DNA from: Silene latifolia
Taxonomy: Eukaryota; Streptophyta; Magnoliopsida; Caryophyllales; Caryophyllaceae
NCBI RefSeq assembly: GCF_048544455.1
Contig: NC_133537.1
Coordinates: forward strand, 14,011,541-14,075,540
DNA: 64,000 nucleotides
Direction of reading: 5' to 3'
Part shown: piece after piece, positions 23,558-35,733 of the stretch
Layout: every line of letters begins with the position of its first letter
Numbering within the stretch: position 1 is the first letter of the stretch
The notes under the pieces: generated by a model
The model's database searches: none
The model's input: the letters and a program-made list of their open reading frames with translations, nothing else
Told to the model about the DNA's origin: nothing
Position numbers and translations under genes: made by a program

Positions 23558-25701
23558 ATGAAGCGACCATCACATGCGGTTGTTGAGCAAGCTGCGCTCC
23601 TCCACCAAAGAAAAAAACGAGAGGGTGCGTACGGAGGGACCGCCTACAGTGAGGACTCGAATGTCGCCAAAAGGGTTGTACAACTTTCTGAAAGATACGA
23701 AAAATCCACCGAGTGATCAACAGATTCAAGCTATAAAAGACATGGGCTTTGGCGGTCTGTTAATGATTGAAACAGACAAGGTTCCCGGGGACCTTGCTTA
23801 TTGGCTAGTGTCAAATTACAACCCAGTAAAGGGATGGTTATTTGATAAAAAAACTCCCTGTATTAGAGGAGGACATCCATCTTTGCATGAGCATTCCAAT
23901 GGGTTCAAGACCTGTTGAGGAAGCGTCACATGTGGATAAGTGTCCTGCTTATTTAGCTACGTTGGAAAATTTCCGAAAGCAATATCCACACAAATATATC
24001 GATGATCACCACGTCTTGAACAAATTATCCATGCAGAAAGATGGTGGAGATGACTTTAAACGAAATTTCATCGTTTACATATTCTCGTCTCTGTTGGGTG
24101 GTGTGCAAGGGAATCGCGCAAGTTTGAGGATTTTAAAAAGTTTAGGTGATACTTCATCGATTCCGAATTCAATTGGTGCAATTTCATCAAACAGAAGTTG
24201 GTGACCAAGTTGAGTCTTGGCAAAAGGAGGAGTGGAGAGATGTCAAACGCTTGAAAGGAGATAATTTTTTTGGTGGACGCATTATGGTGCTCGTGTACAT
24301 TTACTTGGACCGTTTCATCTACAAATCAAGATTGGTCGTAAGAAAGTTTCCAACTTGTTGTAATTGGACGAAAGAAAAAAATGCAAAAAGAATTAAACAG
24401 GAGTTGAAGGCAAAAAAAGGTTTCGGTCAAGGTTCGTGGAGCCTCCCTTGTCATGAGCTACCACACACTCGCACCCGCACCTCAGCCACCGGTCACAAAG
24501 CTTGAGCATGTTCAGTCCAAATCAACCATCCAATACCACGAAGAAGGCAAACCAGATATAGGGTCTGATAATCAACATTCCGGTGACAAGGGCGATGGCC
24601 TTAGTGACAAGTAAGTGTGAGATTGTTCACAAACTTGCTTTGAAGCCGCAAAGGTAGCGGCTGCGGCCTTTCGCTAGCTACGAGATCTCTTGCTATTCAA
24701 GCTACGATCAAGCTACCTTCCTCAGCGGTCTACTATGGTGGCAAACGTTAATGGTATTGCGGACGGGTATATTTCATCCCAACAGGATGAGTTTGATGAG
24801 AATGTTGGGGATGAAGAAAATGCCGATGGGAATAAGGAGGAAAATATAGAGATGGGTAATAATGAGGATGCTAATAAGGATGAGGACGGTGAACTGAATT
24901 TGGACAACGTGGTCAATAATATCGTTGGAAACACGTTATTCATTTCAGCGAATGTTGTGGAGAATGATCACGTTGTTAATGACGATGTGGACAGGATGGG
25001 TGGATGGTCCGACGCTGATTTACGTGCGGCATTGGAAATTATGGATGACACTTTTGTACCGATTCGTGCACCAGATCCCAAAGTGACAAGCAAACCCATT
25101 CGGAAACGTCGTAAACCAAGATTGCCAACCCCATCAGATTGCCCACGGTGGAGGCTGCTAGCAGACGACGATCATTTTTTGTCTTCTGAAGAAGACAGAT
25201 CTATTGATCCTCGTCCCAGCCAACACCAACACTAGTTGTCGAACTAGCGAAACCCCAATTGTTATTGATTTGCCTCGATACTCCAATGATTCCGTCGTCC
25301 GTCCACCATCTCCGAAAGCGTGTGTGGAAGAATCTGAGCAATTGCCTGAAAAACCATTGGTCACTCACCTGTACATTCGTCGTCGTCATGGAAACCGTTT
25401 TTCAGGTGATGAAACCACCGGTCCATGCCAGAAAGCAGAAGAAGAGGGACCAGGTGAGGAAAGCATACAAGGTGAGGAAAGAATAGATCAGTGTCAGAGG
25501 GAAGAGGATGAGGGAACCAGATTTCCTACATTATCGGTACCATCAGTTTCTGATCATGTTGATGTCACTAATGTTGATGTCAATAATGTTGATGTCAATA
25601 CTCCTGCTATTGTGCGTCCTAGAAGAGAGATAATTCCAGCTGCTGCCGCCTATCGATCTCCGTATCTCCAAAGAAACATCAGTGTTATTCTTTGCTTTTA
25701 A
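23558..25701 (+). pseudogene. N-terminal part of the ULP-like gene of element A
   Basis: An ATG at 23558 (MKRPSHAVVEQ...) follows an acceptor-like GAAACAG. Pieces in at least three frames follow. They contain a basic start, a conserved SPKGLYNFLK ... MGFGGLL block (about 23670-23760), and a helical block DDFKRNFIVYIFSSLLGG (about 24040-24100) before FGGRIMVLVYIYLDRF. These match the corresponding element B blocks (EMGFGGLLEL and EFKKTFVLLAMSCFL), so this is the N-terminal domain typical of transposon ULP proteins. Long acidic linkers follow (about 24737-25235, 25204-25700) with VDVTNVDVNNVDV repeats and an RSPYLQR block that usually precedes the protease. Several frame breaks, some of them possibly introns, mean the gene is probably broken. 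Confidence 0.6.
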
Positions 25702-25898
25702 TAGGGAGGAGAAAATCTTTGTTGGATTTCGGGCTTTGCTCAACAGTGGAACAAAGGTATTTGACTATGACCTTGTTTTGTAAATCTCAGGTCTCATTTT
25801 GTGAATCAGACAATTTATAAATCGTAGGGCTTATATTGTGAATCCAATAGACTGTTTTGCGAATCTGACGGCTTGTTTTGCGAATCTGATTGTTTTGA

Positions 25899-26930
25899 TT
25901 GTTGAGTGCAGTGATATTCTTTTTCAAAGTAACACTCGAGAGATTGACAAGGAGCATGTTGAGGACTATACACGAAGGTGATCGAGTATGTTCTGAAGTT
26001 GTAAATATTTGGTGTGAGATCCTAAACTTGAGTAATGAGAAGTTGAAATCACCGGATTCTCCTGTTCGTTTATTTGTTCCATACTCCAATGACGGTGTTA
26101 GTTTCCCCGGGTTGTCCGGAAAATATTGATGTTTCTTGAGTACAATTAGTAAGTTTTGGTTTGGTGTTATTATGTTTTGTGAAACCTATTTTCATCTTTA
26201 TGTTCTTCTTTTCATTTCATCTTGTCTTGTTTTCAGATTTGCACTCCAATCATGTCTACATCATGCCCACCGTTCTTCTTTTGTTTCGACCTTCGATGGA
26301 ATAAATTGACAGTCATACACCCTATGAATGGAGTAGATGTTAACTATTCTGATTATGTGCAACCTACGGTGCGTCTTTTCCTCCATTTCTGGTTATGCAA
26401 AGTTGTGAATTCACGATCAAAGTGTTTGACAAGCATGTAACACATCCACATAATTAAGTGCTAATTTAGGTTGTGTCGTGCGAAAAAGACAGGCTCATTA
26501 ATTGGGTTTCACCAAGATTCGCAGCATGATGGTGACATGATGCCTGAGTTGTTTATCCCTCCTTCAATTTTGAAGTCCGGTGAAATGGATACCGGCGTCT
26601 ATTTGTTTCACCTGTTGGAGCATTACAAAGGGAACAAAACTGATTGTCCTTTAATTATAACTTCAGAAGATACCTTTACTTAACCTTGTGAACACGAGAG
26701 TTAGATTTGTCGGACACGGAGTTAATTTCCTGAAACCTGGGGCCAGTTCTGTGAACTTTGGAATAATTATAAGGACTTTTTGTTTTGCATTTATAGGTAA
26801 GTCAACTGAAACGCTATGCATTGAAGTTATGCCTTCGAATTATGACCTCCGGTGACAACATGTTAAAAGCTACTGTCGAACGAAGTGCAGAAGAGTGGAA
26901 TTGTGTGCCTATGTATGACCCATTCCCTTA
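25899..26930 (+). pseudogene. First C48-like (ULP) module of element A, catalytic residues missing
   Basis: Spliced-looking blocks read VNIWCEILNLSNEKLKSPDS (about 26000-26060), PPFFFCFDLRWNKLTVI (about 26270-26320) and MDTGVYLFHLLEHYKG (about 26585-26635). This follows the ULP fold in order: substrate-side helix, His strand, Cys helix. The expected His of an HF/HW motif appears as Pro, and the expected DCG is DTG, so both catalytic residues seem lost. It lies directly upstream of a second module that keeps them. It could be a pseudoenzyme domain of one protein or a decayed duplicate. Confidence 0.55.
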
Positions 26931-27069
26931 TTAATCATGTTTTGTGAATCTTAGATGTTATTATTGGTTTTATCTGTTGTTCTTAATTTCTGAATCGTGG
27001 GTCTTATTATGTGAATCAAAGATCTTGATTTGTGAATCACAGATCTTAAGCTGTCTTATTAATATTTGT

Positions 27070-27689
27070 CAGGGGCTACCGGCGTCTACCTTATTCTGAA
27101 GAGGACCTTGTGAAGTTTATTTGGCACCGCAAAGGAAAAGATGTCACACAGTAAGTATTTTTCCCCTTTACTTTTATTTTTTTGTGCTTTTCCCTTGCCC
27201 CTTTACTTTAATTTTTATTTTTATTTTGGATAATCCTAGTAATGTTTCTTAATGTGCCTTACTACAGCGAGGCTATGGTGTGTACTGAGTGGATGGAAGT
27301 CACACGAGCGGGTTTATCTACGCTTAGACGCGTCGGTGGGTTATGGATCAAGTAAGTAGACTACTATCGCGTTCATTTCATTGTATTATCGTAATCTTTT
27401 GCTTCATTCCTAATATTGTTTTTTTAGGTGATTGATATGTTTGGGATTAAGACGACACTTCATCGACCAGATCTTCTGTACTTGCCATCGACTGTCATCG
27501 TGGTTAGCTTTGAACTTGTTTTAATATTCAAGTATCTTGATTATCCCAAATTGATATGGTTTGTAAAATCACCTTTTGTGGTATGTAGAACTGTACAAAG
27601 AAGAAAAACCCTTGTATTTGGAATCAATACATCAGTGGGACATACAAACCGGTGAATGGTGCCACCATCCGAAAGGTCTGGTCCCTCCA

Positions 27690-27731
<42 letters not shown>

Positions 27732-28515
27732 TGGCGGACATGTAGGGCTGTAAATTGGAGACTAATCTTTATTATATCAGGTTTTTATACCGCTGATCAA
27801 AGACAAACATTGGTGGGCTTGTATATGCGATATGGAGAGTAAAACGAATTACATCCTCAACTCAAGCAACAGCGTACAGTCTTATGATGTACATAATACA
27901 ACCATAGACACGGTATTAATTATTTGCCTAATCTAACCCTTGACAGTTTGTGAATCAGAGTATATAAAACATTTTTAGTGTACAATCAGTATTAACTCGA
28001 AACATTTTCAGGTGGCCAAATTATCTCCTATTTTGGCAAGAAGTTCCCCGTCATATTATCCCATGCGGTTTCTGCACTCTCACAGGGTTATAACTCTCAA
28101 AGTTCCTCAACAATCAAATAAGTAAGTTATTCCCTAATGTGTCCGCTTTACGGAAATTAAATATTGTTTACTAAACAGTTGAACACTATACTACATTCAG
28201 TTTTGATTGTGGAGCTCACGTGTTGAGGTATTTGAGTATGTTGGACTGTGAGATCGGTGATTGGCAGAATCCAGACAATTATCAGGTAAGAAACAAGTTG
28301 AACAGTATATGTACATGAAATCTGTATTTGAAACTGTGTTGTTCATTAATTTCATCTATAATTTCTTACAATTGCAGAGAATGCCAGATTTTCGAAAGTC
28401 TGTAATGATGCAACTACTTTCATGGGATGCAAATACTAGAACGGTACAGTCCCGGTTCTTTAATAACTTTTGCATATCAAATCCCCATTCATTCATAGTA
28501 TCCGCGATATTTTAA
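27070..28515 (+). CDS. Second C48-like (ULP/SUMO protease) module of element A
   Basis: The gene is visible as short exons with GT...AG borders: about 27070-27150, 27269-27351, 27430-27505, 27588-27690, 27780-27912, 28015-28120, 28201-28286 and 28378-28445. Together they give the ULP catalytic order: VFIPLIKDKHWWACICDM (catalytic His in HWW), YILNS (Asn where Asp is usual), then PQQSN joined across an intron to FDCGAHVL (Gln and catalytic Cys). The junction recreates the canonical PQQxNxxDCG. Family enzymes cleave SUMO or ubiquitin-like tags. A 38-base T run (27693-27730) lies in the presumed intron. Substrate and activity are unknown; Asn for Asp may lower activity. Confidence 0.7.
27693..27730. 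repeat. Poly-T run of 38 bases
   Basis: An uninterrupted T tract inside the presumed intron before the His exon of the ULP gene. Confidence 0.97.
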
Positions 28516-28689
28516 ATAGTAGCGAGCCATGCTTGTCCGTGTATATATTTTGAAATATTTTATGTGTTTTCTGATATAGGAGTATAAGTAGCAAGATGTG
28601 CTTGTCTATGGTGGTGATATGATGTGAAGCAGGGAGATCGTTCTTCAGTGTATCCAATCAAGTCGACAAAATGAGACCTGAGATTCACA

Positions 28690-29530
28690 AAAGAATGTTA
28701 TTAGTGAATATGGTATAAGCAGGGAGATTTAACTAATGGTGGATACAATCAAGTATTATGTTAGTATAGTATTAGATGGTATATGCAGGATCTATCAAGT
28801 ATTCTAGTGAATATGTTATTAGTCATTTAGTTGGGTGCTAATCTGCTTATTTAGTAGATCTCCTTTTGTAATAGCTGATTTTAATCAATGGAATTGATTA
28901 GTCGCTTGAATTTGTGAAATTTGACGTTGATGATTTATAAAGCGTCTGATTCGCAAAATTAGATCTGAGATTCACAAAAGAATGTCTGAGATTCAAAAAA
29001 AAAAAAAGACGATATTCACAAAAAGATGGATTCACAAAACAAGTCGACAAAATGAGACCTGAGATTTACAAAAGAATGTCTGAGATTAAAAAAAAAAGAC
29101 GATATTCACAAAAGATGGATTCACAAAACAAGTCGATTCACAATATTAGACCTCGGATTTATATATTGTCATTCACACGGTAAGATTCATGAAATAATAT
29201 TTAAATTGTGTCATTCACAAAATAAGACCGTTTAGCCAGTTGACCGTTCCTTTCTAATAAGATTACGAATCTTCCTAATAATCGCGAAAATTAGACCCAG
29301 GATTCACAAATTAATACCAACAAATAAGATTTCCAGGTCTTTTGTACATATTAAGATTTAAGATTCATAAAACAACCTCTTACATTCACAAAAGAACCTC
29401 TCAGATTCACAAAAATAAGATCCACAAATAAGATGTCCATATTTTTGGTAACCAATAATTGCCAAACTAAAAGACTGCTCCTTTCAAAATTGTCAGTGTC
29501 TTCTTCAATCATCATATCTATTTCTCAAGG
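28690..29530. repeat. Motif-rich spacer between converging genes of A
   Basis: This lies between the 3' ends of the ULP gene (plus) and the transposase (minus). It contains many short GATTCACAAAA units. Near 28680-28930 the dominant orientation of this motif changes from TTTTGTGAATC (to the left) to its reverse complement (to the right). No gene was recognised. Confidence 0.6.
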
Positions 29531-29537
29531 CTTAAGA

Positions 29538-32500
29538 AGACTTTTTCCTTCATTCTTCATCCTCATCCCCTTCCTCTTCTACTTCTTCGTCCGCTAGCTC
29601 TCCCTACGTAAAAGACACAGCTGTAATTAGAAAGATGTTTACAAACATTAGATGTACAATAATAAAAGTGAGGATCATGCAAAATTGGGTGACACGACGT
29701 GAATCACATTCATATAAGCCAACTGTTGTCATTTATGTTACAAAGTGAGGAATTATATAAAGGTTACTACATACAATCAGTCTCATTTTCGTGATTCACA
29801 AGTAAAGATATGTGATTCACATAACAAGACCCAGAATTCACAAATTAAGACCTGGGATTCACAAAGCAACCTTTGGGATTCTCAAATTAAGATAAACAGA
29901 TAAATAAAATACTTGATTAATATCAGATGTAGTTGCGTAGATGAATACAAACCCGATTCTTTGGAGGAAGGTCTGCAAAATCATATGGACAATTCCTTTT
30001 GTCGTGGTTGCCCTTGCGCTTACAGTTAGCACACAACCTTTTTGCTTTTTCCGCCTTCTTGATTGCCTTATTTTTCTTGCTCACCAACCGTTTACCACGG
30101 CCTTTGTTCCTAGACACATTAGGCGGTAAGATGTTGGTTTCTTCCGAACCTTGCGGCCCAGTAGAAGCTCAATCTGTTGTTGTTTTGTCAACGGTTGAGT
30201 GTTTCCCTCTAGTTTTGTCATGAATTCCTTGATTAACTTGGCAAACTCTCTCACATCCGACTCTTCTTTACTTTTGAGCATACCAACGATTAACTGAATC
30301 TCGAGACCACACCACAGACATTCCAATCTGTTTTGTCTTTGGTATTGTTGTATTTTCTCTATGATTCCCATTCCAATCATAAACGTCACTTTTGAGTGCA
30401 TTCTTGCTCCACCTTTGCAAAATATATTTATCAGGTATGTCCTTAAACTTTCCCGAACAAACCCAAATGATGTGACTGCATAAAATACCTCTCCTTTCAA
30501 ACAGTTTACATGTGCACCTTACATCATTCGTGCTTCTACTGCACTCAACTGCAAATTTTAGTCCTTTCTTTGCATCCTCAACTAACGACACTTCAAAGTT
30601 CGTCACGGGATGCAGCGGAGTGTATCCAACCAAACTGCAGGTATTTATTGAAAGCTTCACCTGGTTTTGGAACTCATAGAACATCGCATGGGTATAGCTT
30701 CTCACTGCTTGTGTCTCCCATTTTGACCCATACTGTGTTTCAGGGATTGAATTCGCATTCTCCTCTTCACGGAGCTTCAGCAGGTGCATTTGGTGGTCAG
30801 TGGCGCTTTCATAGTGCACCAAAAACTCGGTTAATGTCCCGTATTTGTTTTCAAACCGCTTAAAGAAACTATTAGCACTCTCTGACCTTTGTGTAGTTCG
30901 TAGTAAACCGCCCATTGGCACATTTCTGAAATAAGCGGGTATCCATGTGTGTCTATCAGCGAACTTCCCATTCAACCACGTATTGTCTTCCAAGGAGAAA
31001 TCGTTCATGACTTTAAGCCACTTCTCTTCAAATTCCCCGGGCTCCAGGTCATCGTCCCATACAACACCGTTCAGACGGGTTAAAAAGTCGGTATCTCTAC
31101 AAATTTTACTCCCAACCTTGTCGGTTATTTTCTTCATGATGTGCCACATGCAAAACCGATGTTTCGCTGTTTTGAACTTAGATGCAATGAACAAAATCAA
31201 ATTATCGACCGTCACCATCATTTTATAATAACTAAATTCACGCAGTTTCACATAACAAAGTCATACGATGCACTATTATGTAAATCTCAAGTCTTATCCT
31301 CAAATTCGGACTATACATCATATAGCTTATTTTGTGAATCCTACAGCTTATTTTGTAGATCGGGGGGGTTATTTTGTGAATCTCATGTCTTAACCTCGGA
31401 TTCAGACTATATAAATTTTGTGCCTTATTCGCGATATAAGTACGTGAAACATATTTTTACCCCAGTTTCACAAATTCATGATCTAGTTTCGCATAATAAG
31501 CACTACGATTCACATAAACAAAAAACCAAACAAATTATTACAACCATCATATTTTCCAGTGGCAACTAGAATCAACAAAACAAATGTAGGATTCACAATT
31601 TAATATGAAGTTTCACAAGTTAATAGGTACGATTTGCAAATTTCAGAAACATACCTGGAACTGCTTTAATTATTCCGGGTCTTCGTCGGTGATTATGTAG
31701 TTGGGCTCTTTCCCACCCATAGCTGCCTTTAAATCGGTCAAATACCCACATGAATGACTCATCGTTTTCATGTTCTATAAGCGCACATGCAAATGTGATT
31801 GACCTTTTATGATGGTCAATGCCCGTGAAAGGCGTGAACGTCATGTTGTACTTGTTTGTACCATAAGTTGGGTCGTATGAAACTCCATCCCCAAACAGAG
31901 CATACGCTCTTTGCATGTCACAATTCGTCCAGAAAATCCTTGGCAATGCATTCTTGGAATCTTTTTCATAAACAAAGTGGAGCCCTTTTGTTTCAGCTAG
32001 GGTGTCTAAGCGTGATTTGAACATTTCCCCATCATGACTGTTCATTAGACACTTCATTTCCCTCTGAAAATTTTTGAATTGCTTGACTGTTGCCCCGACA
32101 TTTTGAAAACCACCCAATTGTTGAGTGCATAGTTGGTGTGTTAAGCTAGGACCAACATTTGCTTTTGAATTGCTGACAATCATTTGCATATGAAATTCAT
32201 TGATATTTTCAGCAAGTTTCTCAAATTCCTTATTTTTCACAACATCAAGCGGGTGATTGTGACCCTCAATAAACACGTCAACCATGTACTTGTTCTCATG
32301 GAACTTGAACTTTATCATTCTTTGGACAGCCCCACCTTCTAATCTTTGTTATTCTTGTGGTTGACCCTTTGTTGGAACTCTCTGCCTCTCCTCCACCTTT
32401 TTTCACCCTACGTTTAGCAGTTGGTTTGTTCGGTTTGCTCTTTGTACTACCTATTTGTTATTTCGATGCAACGGATTCATCGCCTTTGTTCGCAACACCA

Positions 32501-32910
32501 GTTAGGGCAGGTCGTCTTTTCTTCTTATTACTGACCTTCCCGATTGCAAACCATGCACTTTGTTCGATAATATCATCACGAAACCTTTTGCTTGAAGATT
32601 TCCTTGATTTAAACCCACAAGCAACGGCGTACGTTTCATAAAAACAAAGATCGCTGAGTCTAAGTCAATAAATGTTTTCCCAATCATTTGGTGTAAACTT
32701 TTCATCAATCCTATTTATCCATTGTTGGCTGCCACTCGGTGTGTAAGTTATAAGAGTAGTAGGTGTGGAAATAGTTGGTATTGTAGGGCTTGTTAACATA
32801 GTAGAGGTAGAAGCTTCACCGCAATTAACATTGGAATCAACAAGCGAAAATTGTAGATTCACAAAATAAGCCAATAGTGCAAGATAGGAGATTAACAAAT
32901 AAAGTTCCAC
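29538..32910 (-). pseudogene. FAR1-type MULE transposase of element A
   Basis: The N-terminal FAR1-domain block FYETYAVACGFKSRKSSSKR is near 32580-32640. The DDE domain includes SYDPTYGTNKYNMTFTPFTG (about 31830-31890) and an ITDEDP block near 31680 carrying the second acidic pair. After an intron of about 390 bp (31252-31650) come RFCMWHIMKK, TQRSESANSFFKRF and a SWIM finger (CTCKLFERRGILCSH, about 30470-30530). A CCHC-like knuckle (CANCKRKGNHDKRNC, about 29990-30050) and an acidic tail exon (about 29540-29600) follow. Small frame shifts around the ITDEDP block and in the FAR1 domain, and a stop after it, suggest it is inactive. Known role: TIR binding and cut-and-paste transposition. Confidence 0.85.
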
Positions 32911-34560
32911 AATATTAGCATATAAGGTTCATAATCTATGCCACAAACCAAGTTTCAGGATCTTATAGTCTATATTTCAATAGATAACCTACTAGATTCA
33001 AATAATTAGCTCTTATATTTACAAAATAAGCACTACGATTCACAAAATAGACAATGTTAAACAATCTCTGCCACAAACCAAGCTTCATAATCTTATAGTC
33101 TATATTCACAAAATAGCCTATCAAATTCACATAATTAGCTCTTATATTCACAAAATAAGCTATCTGATTCACAAAATAAGGAGAATAGCAAAACAATCTC
33201 AAAAAAATAACATCTCAAATTCATAAAAGATTGATGTTTCTTCGGTTCAATTAGTAAGTTTTGCCAAAAAGAGCAACATAGGAGATTCACAAATCAAGTT
33301 TCACAATATTAGCATCTAAGTTCCTCTGTCACAAACCAAGTTTCGGGATATTAGTCTATATTTTTCAAAATAACCTCTCAGATGCACAAAATTAGCTCCT
33401 AGATTCGCAAATAAACTTCTCAGATTCACAAAACCAGACCAAAATAACGTCTCAAATTCATAAAATAGGGACAAAACAGAATACTGTTGCACTAGCACTC
33501 TTATCGAGTCGCATTTGTAGTATCGGGAGTTAGACTGCAACATTAGCGGGAACACTATAATAAGTAGGACGAAATTGATAAATTTTGATCAAATTCAGGA
33601 TATTATAGCATACATTCACGAAATAACTTATCAGATTTACAAAATTCACTCTTAGATTCACAAAATAACCTCACATATTCACAAAATCAGGATAATAGCG
33701 AAAAAAAGGAGATTACTGTTTCAATGACAATATTATCACCGATTCTTTGTAATGTACGTAATCTCCATTGAAATTGAAGGCGCAACGTCGATTTGAGCCT
33801 TATTAGCTCTTATATTAACAAATACAGTTTCACGATAATAATGTTTCAAATTAACAAAATAGTAGGAACACCATAATAAGTATGAATACAAGGACAACCA
33901 TAGATAAGAAAGCATGCAATATTCGATACAAGACAATTAAAGCATTCAATGGTGCGGACTTGTGCAAACTTTTCAGAATTTGTCATCTTATTTAGTTTTA
34001 ATCTTACCCAGGTTGTATATATTAGTTATTTAAGTTTCACAAAATAACCTTCTAGTTTCACAAACTAGGGTCCAAGATTCACTAACTATAGGCTGAGATT
34101 CAGAAAATAAGGCCCAAGATTCAGAAAATAAGGCCCAAGATTCAGAAAATAAGGCCCAAGATTCACAAACTAGGGTCTGAGGTTCACAAACTAGGGTCCA
34201 AGATTCACAAACTAGGGTCCAAGATTCACTAACTATAAGAAATAAATAAATTGCATCAGTAACGTTTAACAACAGAGATTCAGAAAATAAGGCCCAAGGT
34301 TCACTAACTATAGGCTGAGATTCACCAAATAAAATCCGAGATTCACTAAATAAAGTATCAGATTATTAGTTCAACTAATTAAAAAAAAAAAATTGGTGAA
34401 GATTATGAATTCACTTTTAAGAAAAGGTCAGGTTGTATGTATCTAGATATTTTGTTGATTTGTTAAAAACACTTCCATTCCCAAGAAAAGGACATTGAAC
34501 AATCAGAAAGCATTCAATCAAAAAATTTAATATATGGGTAATGCGAACAGCAATGTTGTG
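32911..34560. repeat. Degenerate GATTCACAAAATAA motif field in A
   Basis: There is no gene here. The stretch is made of diverged units such as AGATTCACAAAATAACCTCT, AAGATTCAGAAAATAAGGCC (about 34080-34160) and CACAAACTAGGGTCCAAG (about 34180-34230). It probably lies in the transposase 5' region or a leader intron. Confidence 0.65.
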
Positions 34561-34581
34561 AGTTGTGCCAAATACCAGGCC

Positions 34582-34588
34582 TATAAAT
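34582..34588 (+). promoter_or_regulatory. TATA box of the XS-like gene
   Basis: TATAAAT lies 86 bp upstream of the ATG at 34674. A CT-rich leader (CCTCTCTTCTCTCTTC) lies between them, a normal plant core-promoter layout. Confidence 0.5.
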
Positions 34589-34673
34589 TTCTAATTTCTA
34601 AAACATAATAGTATATCCCAATAACCTCTCTTCTCTCTTCTGTAAAACATTTCAAAAATTCCTATTGCACACA

Positions 34674-35165
34674 ATGTCTCATTTATTTGTATTTCCCTAT
34701 ACTTGTGTTTTGGCGAATGTTCCAGGTTATATGAATCAAAACGGGAAGTATGTTTGTCCTGACCTCTCTAAATTGGCAGATTGTTTAATGAGCCAAGGTT
34801 ATGAGATAGAGTCTTTGGTGCCTGTTATCTGCAGGCAGACTTGTCATTTTATGGGATTAGTACTAATTCAATTTGGCACAAATGACAATGGCTGCAAACA
34901 GGCTTTTAAGTTGCAGGAGAAGTTCGAGCAATTTGGGCGTACTAGATCTGAATGGCTGGCTACCTATTCCCGAGTTCAGGGGCCCTTTCTATGGGTAGCA
35001 TCAAGGCTTGATTCACATTATTTTAACTACACTCCAGTATGTAGAAGAGTCCCATATTCATCTAAACACGCAGGAAGATCACTCGCTGATGCAGATGAAC
35101 GGTGCACCTATAGCTATATCAATATTGCTCTATGTGCATTGCCTCGAACAAATAGGGGTGATTGA
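34674..35165 (+). CDS. Small intronless XS-domain-like protein in element A
   Basis: This is an uninterrupted 163-residue frame. The pattern over residues 4-115 follows the plant XS domain (SGS3, IDN2/FDM): FVFPYTCVLANVPGYMNQNG then KYVCPDLSKLADCL, a CHFMGLVLIQF strand where IDN2-type proteins have GHTGTAVVEF, an FEQFGRTRSEWL helix, and GPFLWVASRLDSHY where they have IYGWIARADDY. XS domains bind double-stranded RNA in RNA-directed silencing. Only XS is present: there is no zf-XS, coiled coil or XH. The gene is on the opposite strand to the transposase, has its own TATA box, and is open although neighbouring genes are broken. The family call comes from pattern matching by eye and identity is low, so it is probable but not certain. 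Confidence 0.6.
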   Translation: MSHLFVFPYTCVLANVPGYMNQNGKYVCPDLSKLADCLMSQGYEIESLVPVICRQTCHFMGLVLIQFGTNDNGCKQAFKLQEKFEQFGRTRSEWLATYSRVQGPFLWVASRLDSHYFNYTPVCRRVPYSSKHAGRSLADADERCTYSYINIALCALPRTNRGD

Positions 35166-35384
35166 TAAACTAAACAAATATCATATCTTGTTTAATTTTT
35201 CAGCTTTTCAGTTTATTTTATTTTTGAATGTTGTTGTTTAGTTAATTCGAAAGCCATGAACCTGCGAAATTTTATGTGATGAAAAATTACAAGATTTTTA
35301 AGTTTTCTGAATATTATATTTAGCTCTTATATTCACAAAATAAGCACTCTAATTCACAAAATAGACAATGTTATAGACAGCAGA
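35166..35384. other. 3' flank of the XS-like gene
   Basis: AT-rich sequence with a few GATTCACAAAA-type motifs. No other feature was seen. Confidence 0.4.
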
Positions 35385-35733
35385 TATTTTCAAAATAACC
35401 TCTCAGATGCACAAAATTAGCTCCTAGATTCGAAAAATAACCTCTCAGATTCACAAAACCAGAACAGTCTATATTTTCAAAATAACCTCTCAGATGCACA
35501 AAATTTGCTCCTAGATTCGCAAAATAACCTCTCAGATTCACAAAACCAGAACAGTCTATATTTTCAAAATAACCTCTCAGATGCACACAATTAGCTCCTA
35601 GATTCGCAAAATAACCTATCAGATTCACAAAACCAGAACAGTTTATATTTTCAAAATAACCTCTCAGATGCACAAAATTAGCTCCTAGATTCGCAAAATA
35701 ACCTCTCAGATTCACAAAACCAGAACAAAATAA
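35385..35733 (-). repeat. 87-bp tandem repeat, four copies, in A
   Basis: Units start at 35385, 35472, 35559 and 35646. Each reads TATTTTCAAAATAACCTCTC, AGATGCACAAAATT, then GCTCCTAGATTCG and AACCTCTCAGATTCACAAAA. A single diverged unit also occurs at about 33357-33445. The translated peptides in this stretch are repeat artefacts. Confidence 0.9.

Noticed and set aside
34030-34272. Minus-strand repeat peptide (CESWTLV...)
   Set aside because: A by-product of GATTCACAAACTAGGGTCCA repeats.
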